This document shows positions 1 through 4,870 of a DNA stretch of 5,298 nucleotides, piece by piece. Numbering within the stretch: position 1 is the stretch's first letter; every line of letters begins with the position of its first letter. The stretch is from Pseudomonadota bacterium. Its GTDB lineage: Bacteria > Pseudomonadota > Gammaproteobacteria > Xanthomonadales > Xanthomonadaceae. The stretch spans positions 1 to 5,298 of the forward strand of contig JAFAFY010000173.1 in assembly GCA_023423235.1 (NCBI GenBank), given 5' to 3'. A model generated the notes under the pieces. It was not told the DNA's origin, did no database searches, and saw nothing but the letters and a program-made list of their open reading frames with translations. A program made the position numbers and the translations under genes.

Positions 1-337
1 CCTCCAGGCTGTCGGGGTAGTACTCCACCCGGTTGCGCTCGGCGTAGAACACCTCATAGGCCGCATCCAGCAGGCCCAGGTCGCCGCCGCTCTGGCGCAA
101 TGCATGTTCGATGGTCAGCTGGCGCAGCGCCGAGAGATCGTGCAGCAGGTGCGCGTTCTCGGCGAACACGCGCTCGCGAAGTTGCCGCATCGCCTCGACC
201 GGGAACATGGCTGCGGTCTGCGGACTGTGCTCGCGCAGGAACGCGTCCAGGGTCTGCTCGATCCGCGCGCCGATCGGCGCGAACGGCCACAGGGTGTCGT
301 CGAGATCCAGCGTGATCGCGCGGATGGGGAAACTCAT
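1..337 (-). CDS. HAD superfamily hydrolase (YigB-like), N-terminal part
   Basis: This is the first 112 codons of a haloacid dehalogenase-type phosphatase; the C-terminal part lies beyond the left edge. The ATG at 337 gives a short lead (MSFPIRAIT) followed at once by HAD motif I, DLDDTLW at residues 11-17. Asp11 is the expected nucleophile and Asp13 the expected acid/base. Residues of about 18-100 are helical and fit a class I cap; the stretch HDLSALRQLTIEHAL (66-80) and the later YYPDSLE resemble the E. coli YigB type, which dephosphorylates FMN and related phosphates in the cytoplasm. Motifs II to IV are outside the window, so substrate and subfamily cannot be settled. The gene follows the permease gene on the same strand after about 100 bases. 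No good Shine-Dalgarno is visible; a TACAAT box ends 7 bases before the start codon, which may mean a leaderless mRNA. The HAD call is firm, the YigB comparison is inference. Confidence 0.88.
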   Translation of the reverse strand, partial: MSFPIRAITLDLDDTLWPFAPIGARIEQTLDAFLREHSPQTAAMFPVEAMRQLRERVFAENAHLLHDLSALRQLTIEHALRQSGGDLGLLDAAYEVFYAERNRVEYYPDSLE

Positions 338-343
338 CGGCCT

Positions 344-349
344 ATTGTA
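344..349 (-). promoter_or_regulatory. Possible -10 box (TACAAT) for the HAD gene
   Basis: The minus strand reads TACAAT (5 of 6 match to TATAAT) in otherwise very GC-rich DNA. It ends 7 bases before the A of the HAD start codon, so transcription would begin at or next to the ATG. No convincing -35 hexamer lies 16-18 bases upstream. An AGG lies between box and ATG but is only three bases from the start codon, too close for normal use as a ribosome binding site. Confidence 0.4.
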
Positions 350-407
350 GCGGCCGCCTGCCGCGGCTTACCCGGATATGCGGTGGGCATGGCCTGTCGT
401 CGCGCGA

Positions 408-420
408 TGCCTGGCAGGCA
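408..420. other. Short palindrome between permease and HAD genes
   Basis: TGCCTGGCAGGCA is a perfect 6+1+6 palindrome lying 18 bases beyond the permease stop codon. As RNA it would form a 5-bp stem with a 3-base loop. No T-run follows on the minus strand, so it is at best a weak stop or processing signal. It could be chance in GC-rich DNA. Confidence 0.25.
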
Positions 421-437
421 ACGGCGCGCCACTTGCC

Positions 438-1559
438 TCACGCCAGCAGCCGCGCCCAACCCTCGAACCCCTCGACGCGGGCCAGCACCAGTTTCATGCA
501 GACCAGCAGCGGTACCGCCAGCAGCAGGCCGACGATGCCCCACATCCAGCCGAACAGCATCAGCGCCAGGATCAGCACCAGTGGCGACAGCGCCATGCGC
601 CGGCCCAGCACGATCGGCGTCACCAGTTGGCCTTCGAGGGTGTGCAGGGCCAGGTATACCGCCGCGGGCAACAGCGGCGCCCAGGTCGCGGATGGCCAGC
701 TGCCGTCGTGGCCGGTCAGGCCCACCAGCAGCATCAGTAGCACGCCGATCAGCGGGCCGACGTAGGGCGCGAAATTCAACAGCGCCGCCACCGTGCCCCA
801 CAGCAGCGCGTCGGGCAGGCTGAAGCCCATCCACACCAGCACGCCGGCGAACACCGCGCCGAGCAGGGTGTTGATGATCGAGATGGTCAGCACGTAGCGC
901 GAGATCTCGCGTTCGATCGACTGCAGGATCTCCACCGTGAGCTTCTTGCGCTGGCGCGTGGGCAGCAGCGCGATCGCATTGCGCTGCAGGGTCTCCCCAT
1001 AGACCATGAAGAAGAACGTCAGCAGCACCACCGCCAGCACCGAGGCCAGCACGCGTGGGGTGGCGACGAGCGTGCGCCAGGAGCTGTTGTCCTGGATCTG
1101 CACCACCTGCACGCGGCGCTGCGGCCGGTCCTGGGTGGCACGGGCGAACGACTCGGCCGCCTGGTTGGCCTGCTGCATCGGCTGGGTCATCTGCTTGAGC
1201 CGGGGCGCCAGCGTGCGCAGCTGCTTGGGCGCCTGCTGCATCCACTCGCTGGCCGGGCCATAGAGCTGGATGCCCAGCGCGCCGGCGGCGGCCAGGCCCG
1301 CCACCAGCACCAGCAGGGCGCCGACGAAACGCGGGATCCACAGCCGCCGCAGGCCGCGCAGGATGGGGTTGCCGACCAGCGCGAAGAACATCGCCAGCAG
1401 CACCGGCAGGATCACCGCCTGCGCCGCCCACAGCGTGGCCAGCACCGCCAGCGTTGCCAGCACGACGATCGCGGCCGGTGCACGCGGGCGCGGTTGCACC
1501 GGCGTCGGCGGCGGGACCGGCGCATGTTCGGCAGGCGGTGGCGTGACCGGAATGCTCAC
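438..1559 (-). CDS. AI-2E family transporter (PerM/TqsA-like permease)
   Basis: This is a 373-residue polytopic inner-membrane protein of the AI-2E (PerM/UPF0118) family, full length for the family. Residues 1-28 are proline-rich. Hydrophobic segments follow at about 29-63 (two helices) and 78-98. A polar region at about 101-165 is followed by helices at about 168-188, 222-246, 251-281 and, in the C-terminal block, 295-310 and 325-360. Family hallmarks are LNFAPYVGPLIG (261-272) and LEGQLVTPIVLGRRMALSP (308-326), then GWMWGIVGLLLAVPLL. The family name comes from E. coli TqsA, linked to AI-2 export; other members have been linked to cation transport, so the substrate is unknown. The start is GTG at 1559, the first start codon after an in-frame TGA 15 bases upstream, which is the stop of the preceding gene. 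No clear Shine-Dalgarno is visible, so translation may depend on coupling to that gene. It is the last gene of the tight cluster. Confidence 0.93.
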   Translation of the reverse strand: MSIPVTPPPAEHAPVPPPTPVQPRPRAPAAIVVLATLAVLATLWAAQAVILPVLLAMFFALVGNPILRGLRRLWIPRFVGALLVLVAGLAAAGALGIQLYGPASEWMQQAPKQLRTLAPRLKQMTQPMQQANQAAESFARATQDRPQRRVQVVQIQDNSSWRTLVATPRVLASVLAVVLLTFFFMVYGETLQRNAIALLPTRQRKKLTVEILQSIEREISRYVLTISIINTLLGAVFAGVLVWMGFSLPDALLWGTVAALLNFAPYVGPLIGVLLMLLVGLTGHDGSWPSATWAPLLPAAVYLALHTLEGQLVTPIVLGRRMALSPLVLILALMLFGWMWGIVGLLLAVPLLVCMKLVLARVEGFEGWARLLA

Positions 1560-1574
1560 GGATTGGTGGCGCGG

Positions 1575-2117
1575 TCAGCGCCCGGACTCGGAGATTTCGG
1601 TGGCGGCCTCGGCCGGCCGTGGCTGCGCCTCGAAGCCGGCATCGGGCCGGTTGCGGTCGGGGCGCGGCAGGTCGTTGTCGACATCGTCGACGGATACGGC
1701 CGGCGTGGACGCGGGTGCCTCGGCGCTGGATTCCGCGGCGGCGACGTCGGCATCCTGCTTGACCGCCTCGGCGGCCTGCTGCACGTCGTCGGCCGCATCG
1801 TCGGCGGTGTTGGCGGCCTTCTCCGCGGTGGCAGCGGCGACGGCGGCCTGCAGCGAGGTCAGCATGGTGGCCAGCGAACTGACCATCTGGATCGCCTTGG
1901 GCCCGCCCAGGCGGCCCAGCTTCTGCAGCGTGTCGCGCGGTTGTGCGCGGCCGCTGACGAAACCGGCCACCAGGCCGGCGATGATGATGCGCGGCGGCGT
2001 CCACGCCTCGCGCCAGCTGCGCTTGAGCGCGCTATAGCGTTCGCCGGTCTGGTCCATACGGCCATCGACCAGCGCCTCGGCACGCTCGACGCGCGATTTC
2101 AGTGCCTCGAAATTCAT
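1575..2117 (-). CDS. Conserved-looking single-helix membrane protein, acidic tail (yqjK position)
   Basis: I do not recognise a named family for this 180-residue protein. Residues 1-40 are charged and helical (MNFEALKSRVERAEALVDGR, then a Tyr/Arg/Trp-rich stretch). One short hydrophobic segment, RIIIAGLVAGFVSG, lies at about 43-56. A Gly/Arg-rich bend and an Ala-rich helix follow (about 62-103), then a likely disordered acidic tail from about 104 to 180 with 19 Asp/Glu against 6 Lys/Arg. The ATG at 2117 overlaps the stop of the YqjE-like gene as ATGA, which favours this start over longer in-frame extensions back to 2423 and implies translational coupling. In E. coli the gene after yqjD-yqjE is yqjK, also a small protein with a charged helix before one hydrophobic stretch; this one may be a positional counterpart, but sequence kinship is not shown. 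It may bind or tether the two upstream membrane proteins. Confidence 0.82.
   Translation of the reverse strand: MNFEALKSRVERAEALVDGRMDQTGERYSALKRSWREAWTPPRIIIAGLVAGFVSGRAQPRDTLQKLGRLGGPKAIQMVSSLATMLTSLQAAVAAATAEKAANTADDAADDVQQAAEAVKQDADVAAAESSAEAPASTPAVSVDDVDNDLPRPDRNRPDAGFEAQPRPAEAATEISESGR
2114..2117 (-). promoter_or_regulatory. ATGA stop-start overlap (translational coupling)
   Basis: The TGA ending the YqjE-like gene (2116-2114) shares bases with the ATG of the next gene (2117-2115). Such four-base overlaps usually mean that a terminating ribosome restarts on the next cistron. A G-rich stretch (GGGGCGG) just upstream could serve as a weak ribosome binding site. Confidence 0.75.
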
Positions 2118-2641
2118 GGCCGCCCCGACGTGGTGGCCGCGTTGGCGCGATCCGCAGCCGCGGGGGCCGTGTCTTCGTCGTCTTCGTCGTTCTCGTTGAA
2201 CAGGCCCAGCCGGGCCAGTTGCCGCCGGGTGGCGTGCATGCCGGCGTAATCGAAGAACACCGAGACCCGCCAGGCGGCGATAGCGGTGACGATCAGGCTC
2301 AGCAGCGTGGGGATGGAGATCGATGCAAGCCAGGACAGCCCCCAGGACTGCAGCAGGGCGATGGCCGCCGCCATCGCCAGCAGCCAGGTCGAGGCACCGA
2401 ACACCACGCCGATCGCGCACCACGCGATCGCCCGCCCCAGCGCGCTGCGCGCGAGTGCGAAATCGGCCGACACCAGCTTGCGCAGAGCACGCAGGCTGTC
2501 GACCCCGGAATCGAGCGTCCCTTTCCCCGCGGCGCGCACGCGGCGGATGCTTTCGTCCAGGTGCGGCGCCTCTCCGGCCGCGCGGCCCGCCGCGCTGGCG
2601 GGCCGGTCGGTACTTGCGTCGCTGGTGTCGCGTCCGGTCAT
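2114..2641 (-). CDS. YqjE-like phage holin family membrane protein
   Basis: This 175-residue inner-membrane protein matches the YqjE/holin-X type (often annotated 'phage holin family protein'), which despite the name is normally a chromosomal gene and not a lysis gene. Residues 1-45 are polar and probably cytoplasmic. An amphipathic stretch (RALRKLVSADFALARSALGR, 51-70) leads into two transmembrane helices at about 71-98 and 104-124. A basic segment (ARRQLARLG-like, about 136-147) and an acidic patch NENDEDDED (149-157) follow. The layout of amphipathic lead, two helices and a short tail is the family pattern. The start ATG at 2641 lies 12 bases after the DUF883 stop, with no clear Shine-Dalgarno, so coupling is likely. 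The pairing with an upstream DUF883 gene mirrors E. coli yqjD-yqjE and supports the call. Its molecular function is unknown. Confidence 0.85.
   Translation of the reverse strand: MTGRDTSDASTDRPASAAGRAAGEAPHLDESIRRVRAAGKGTLDSGVDSLRALRKLVSADFALARSALGRAIAWCAIGVVFGASTWLLAMAAAIALLQSWGLSWLASISIPTLLSLIVTAIAAWRVSVFFDYAGMHATRRQLARLGLFNENDEDDEDTAPAAADRANAATTSGRP
2171..2188. repeat. Tandem 9-bp repeat inside the YqjE-like gene
   Basis: GTCTTCGTC occurs twice in tandem and is followed by a diverged third copy (GTTCTCGTT). On the coding strand it encodes Asp-Glu-Asp twice, the core of the acidic patch. Unit gain or loss would keep the reading frame and only lengthen or shorten the patch. Confidence 0.6.
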
Positions 2642-2653
2642 GCAGCGAGCGGC

Positions 2654-3013
2654 TTACTTGCCGCTGCGCGCGAGCTTGGCGATGATCCAGCCGGCCGCGA
2701 AGGCCACGCCGAACGAGGCGATGGGACGCTCGCGGATCAGGTCGGCGGCACTGTCGACCAGGTCGCGGCCCTTGTCCATCAGCGCATCGACCTGCTCCTT
2801 GGCAGCAGCGCCGCCTTCCTCGAACGCGGCCAGGCCGGCGATCGCGGAATCGGCCAGGTCGGCCTTGACGCTGGCCTTGCCCAGCTTGAGTTCATCGCCG
2901 GCCACATCGGCGGCATTGCGCACCGCGCTGCCGGCATCGCGCGCGGCCTGGGCCAGGTGCGCGCCGGCCTCGCCGAGGTTGCTCTTCATTGCTTCGGTCG
3001 AAGTGGGGGTCAT
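2654..3013 (-). CDS. DUF883 family protein (YqjD/ElaB-like)
   Basis: This 119-residue protein has the DUF883 layout. A long Ala-rich amphipathic helical region covers about residues 8-90, then IRERPIASFGVAFAAGWIIA (93-112) forms the conserved Arg-Glu-Arg-Pro entry to one C-terminal transmembrane helix, and a short basic end (KLARSGK) closes the protein. Family members such as E. coli YqjD and ElaB are tail-anchored inner-membrane proteins that bind ribosomes and appear in stationary phase; that role is known for E. coli and only inferred here. The start ATG at 3013 has a strong AGGAG eight bases upstream, the best ribosome binding site on the minus strand of this window, which suggests that translation of the cluster is initiated here. 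An in-frame ATG at codon 9 is less well placed. Three further membrane genes follow at once. Confidence 0.9.
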   Translation of the reverse strand: MTPTSTEAMKSNLGEAGAHLAQAARDAGSAVRNAADVAGDELKLGKASVKADLADSAIAGLAAFEEGGAAAKEQVDALMDKGRDLVDSAADLIRERPIASFGVAFAAGWIIAKLARSGK

Positions 3014-3021
3014 CGTCGTTA

Positions 3022-3026
3022 CTCCT
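3022..3026 (-). promoter_or_regulatory. Shine-Dalgarno of the DUF883 gene
   Basis: AGGAG on the minus strand lies 8 bases before the ATG at 3013, an ideal spacing. It fixes the start of the DUF883 gene. The hairpin at 3033-3052 ends only six bases upstream of it. Confidence 0.85.
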
Positions 3027-3032
3027 GATTGA

Positions 3033-3052
3033 GGCCGTGGCGTTGCACGGCC
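3033..3052 (-). other. Perfect hairpin between protease and DUF883 genes
   Basis: On the minus strand GGCCGTG and CACGGCC form a 7-bp GC-rich stem around a 6-base loop (CAACGC), about midway in the 64-base gap. No U-run follows, so it is not a standard intrinsic terminator. It could attenuate read-through from the protease gene, protect an mRNA end after processing, or tune access to the adjacent Shine-Dalgarno. Confidence 0.5.
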
Positions 3053-3077
3053 AGGGGAATGGCAACAGGGAAAAGCG

Positions 3078-4508
3078 TCAACGCATGATCACGTCGTAGA
3101 TGCGTCCACGGCGTGAAATACGCAGCACCAGGTCGGACGGGCGGTCGCCAAGCGAGTCGCGGAAGCCGGCAAGGTCGCGGAATTCCCCGCTGTTGGCCGC
3201 CAGGATGAAATCGCCCTCGCGCAGCCCACTCTGCTGCGCGCGGCTGCCGCTGTCCACCTTTTCCACCAGCACGCCGGCGATGCGCGGGTTCTGCCGGCGC
3301 ACGGCCTCGGGAATGTCGGCGAACACCGCGCCGGCCAGGCGGGGATCGAAGCCGGCACCGTCGCGCGCCAGTGCGCGCAGCCGGGTCTCGATCTTCACCG
3401 GCCTGCCATCGCGCAGCACGTCGAGGGTGACCCGGGCATCGAGCGGCTGCAGGCCCTGGAAGTTGCGCAGCGCATCGCTGCTGTCGATGCGCTGGCCGTT
3501 GGCGGCCACCACCACGTCGCCGGTGCGCAGCCCGGCCGCGGCCGCGGGCGAGTCGCCGTAGACGCGCGTGACCACGGCACCGCGCGGGGTCTCCAGCCCC
3601 AGGCCCTGGGCGATGCGCGCATCCACCGTCTGGGTATCGATGCCCAGGGTGCCGCGTTGCACGCTGCCGGTCGTCGCCAGCTGGGTCATCACGCTCTGCG
3701 CCAGGCCGATGGGAATGGCGAAGCCCAGGCCGATGTTGCCGGCCATGCTGCCGCGGGTATTGAAGCTGGCGGTGTTGACCCCGACCAGCTCGCCGCGCAG
3801 GTTGACCAGCGCGCCGCCGGAATTGCCGGGATTGATCGAGGCGTCGGTCTGGATGAAGTTCTGGTAGCCCACGCCGGGTACGTTGCTGCGGCCCACGGCC
3901 GAGACGATGCCCGAGGTCACCGTCTGGCTGAAGCCGAAGGGGTTGCCGACCGCGACCACGAAATCGCCGACCTGCAGCTGGCCGTCGCGCGCCAGCGGGA
4001 TCGCGGTCAGGTTGTCGGCCTTGATCCGCATCAGCGCGACGTCGGTATCGGCATCCGATCCCACGAACTCGGCTTCCAGCGTGCGGCCGTCGGCCAGCGT
4101 CACCGACACGTCGTCGGCGCCCTCGATGACGTGGTGGTTGGTCAGCACGTAGCCCTGCGCCGCGTCGACGATCACGCCCGAGCCCAGCGACTCGTTGATC
4201 CGCTCCTGCGACAGTTCGGGGAACATGCGGCGGAAGAACGGGTCGTTGCCGAACGGGCTCACCCGCACCCGCTGCTTGGTGTGCACCGAGACCACCGACG
4301 GCGTGACCTGGCGCAGCATCGGCGCGAGCGATGGTAGCGGCTGGCCATCGACGGCCATCGGCAAGGCGGCGAGGGTGGGGACCGCCAGCGCGGCGGCCGG
4401 CGGTTCGGCACCGGCCGGCTGCTGGACGACATCGCGGATCGCGGTCGCGGCGAAACCGCCGAACGCGGCGGCGGCGACCAGGGCGAGGAGGGTGGGTTTT
4501 GCGCGCAT
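3078..4508 (-). CDS. Do/DegQ-family periplasmic serine endoprotease
   Basis: This is a full-length 476-residue HtrA-type protease and chaperone of the periplasm, which degrades or holds misfolded envelope proteins. Residues 1-23 (MRAKPTLLAL, then an Ala/Gly-rich hydrophobic run) form a signal peptide or anchor, with possible cleavage near ATA (21-23). The trypsin-like domain spans about 64-275 with an intact triad: His126 in TNHHVIEGAD, Asp156 in DADTDVALM and Ser230 in NPGNSGGAL. The loop after the first strands (about 82-107) is short, as in DegQ or MucD rather than E. coli DegP. PDZ1 runs from about 285 (RGTLGI) to 380 and PDZ2 from about 395 to 474. The reading frame stays open upstream for 113 more codons, but that part has no protease features and the signal sequence begins right at the ATG at 4508. 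An AGGGGA lies 10 bases upstream. No rpoE or rseA neighbour is present, unlike typical mucD loci, and I see no clear sigma-E promoter. Confidence 0.95.
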   Translation of the reverse strand: MRAKPTLLALVAAAAFGGFAATAIRDVVQQPAGAEPPAAALAVPTLAALPMAVDGQPLPSLAPMLRQVTPSVVSVHTKQRVRVSPFGNDPFFRRMFPELSQERINESLGSGVIVDAAQGYVLTNHHVIEGADDVSVTLADGRTLEAEFVGSDADTDVALMRIKADNLTAIPLARDGQLQVGDFVVAVGNPFGFSQTVTSGIVSAVGRSNVPGVGYQNFIQTDASINPGNSGGALVNLRGELVGVNTASFNTRGSMAGNIGLGFAIPIGLAQSVMTQLATTGSVQRGTLGIDTQTVDARIAQGLGLETPRGAVVTRVYGDSPAAAAGLRTGDVVVAANGQRIDSSDALRNFQGLQPLDARVTLDVLRDGRPVKIETRLRALARDGAGFDPRLAGAVFADIPEAVRRQNPRIAGVLVEKVDSGSRAQQSGLREGDFILAANSGEFRDLAGFRDSLGDRPSDLVLRISRRGRIYDVIMR

Positions 4509-4518
4509 CTGGAAATCA

Positions 4519-4524
4519 TCCCCT
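4519..4524 (-). promoter_or_regulatory. Probable Shine-Dalgarno of the protease gene
   Basis: AGGGGA on the minus strand lies 10 bases before the ATG at 4508, slightly longer than ideal. It overlaps an out-of-frame ATG (4519-4517) that leads into a different reading frame. Together with the signal peptide it supports the 4508 start. Confidence 0.5.
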
Positions 4525-4719
4525 GTCGGCAGGCATGTGGCGTGACAGCAAGCGTGGAAGCCCGCGCGGCTGCCGTCAAACCTGCCGCTGACAGCGGGAG
4601 CGAGGCGGCCGCGGGGCGGCAGGTGCCAAGTGTGGCCGCAGGCATTTGAATCGGTGTTGAAGTCGGCGCGGCGGATCGGCGGACGATGCGCTTGCTGTCC
4701 TGTCTCCGATGACGGGCAA

Positions 4720-4742
4720 GCCGGCCCGGCGTGCGGGCTGGC
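4720..4742 (+). other. GC-rich hairpin in the divergent intergenic region
   Basis: GCCGGCCCG and CGGGCTGGC pair as a 9-bp stem with one G-U wobble (plus-strand RNA) around a 5-base loop. On the minus strand the wobble becomes an A-C mismatch, so the fold favours plus-strand RNA. No T-run follows on either strand, so it is not a normal terminator. It lies upstream of the candidate promoter for the histone-like gene, so its role, if any, is unknown. Confidence 0.4.
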
Positions 4743-4813
4743 CGCTGCCGACGGCGGCCGGCCGGGCGTGTCGTCGAGGTGCAGATTCTTCTTCCGCGGC
4801 ATCGGGTTCGCGC

Positions 4814-4819
4814 TACATT
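4814..4819 (+). promoter_or_regulatory. Candidate -10 box for the histone-like gene
   Basis: TACATT (4 of 6 match to TATAAT) is the best -10-like hexamer in the last 100 bases before the gene. It would start transcription near 4826 and give a leader of about 45 bases. No recognisable -35 hexamer stands 16-18 bases upstream, so the call is weak. Confidence 0.3.
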
Positions 4820-4858
4820 CCGCGTGCGGGCGACTGGCTCCGCTCACTGTTCACTGAC

Positions 4859-4863
4859 GAGGA
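4859..4863 (+). promoter_or_regulatory. Shine-Dalgarno of the histone-like gene
   Basis: GAGGA lies 7 bases before the ATG at 4871, a standard strong site. It supports both the strand and the start of the histone-like gene over the longer open frame on the opposite strand. Confidence 0.8.
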
Positions 4864-4870
4864 CATCACC

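Larger units (their letters stand above)
4509..4870. other. Divergent intergenic region, protease / histone-like genes
   Basis: This 362-base stretch separates two divergently transcribed genes and must hold promoters for both, or for at least the histone-like gene. It contains a strong hairpin at 4720-4742, a candidate -10 box for the plus-strand gene at 4814, and ribosome binding sites at both ends. On the minus strand a TTGACG (4579-4574) resembles a -35 box, but no matching -10 follows at 16-18 bases. The minus strand is open in the protease frame up to 4847, which I attribute to GC content. I see no RNA gene, mobile element or convincing small protein here. Confidence 0.6.

Noticed and set aside
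423..430. GGCGCGCC palindrome and nearby GCGGCCGC and GCCGCGGC
   Set aside because: Short GC palindromes are expected by chance at this base composition, and none shows spacing or repetition that suggests an operator.
104..823. Plus-strand open frames across the HAD and permease genes, and similar ones at 1270-2249, 2102-3032 and 3657-4337
   Set aside because: All are Arg/Ala/Pro-rich translations lying opposite well-supported genes and showing no recognisable domain, as expected in high-GC DNA.
334..2004. A long minus-strand open frame of 556 residues
   Set aside because: It is an Ala/Gly/Arg-rich shadow crossing the permease and acidic-tail protein in another frame. The permease frame carries clear family motifs.
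2118..2423. Upstream extension of the 180-residue protein to 2423
   Set aside because: It would overlap most of the YqjE-like gene in another frame. The ATGA overlap at 2117 gives a normal coupled start.
2114..2641. A phage lysis holin or prophage remnant
   Set aside because: The holin label fits only by family name. No endolysin or structural genes are near, and the DUF883 partner marks it as a chromosomal YqjE type.
4509..4847. A 113-residue N-terminal extension of the protease
   Set aside because: The extension is low-complexity and unlike any HtrA region. The signal sequence starts exactly at the ATG at 4508, and the stretch must also hold promoters.
4509..4870. Sigma-E (RpoE) promoter for the protease
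   Set aside because: Minus-strand GAAC and TCAAA or TCTG fragments occur, but none pair at the needed 16-17 base spacing with a GGAACTT-like box.
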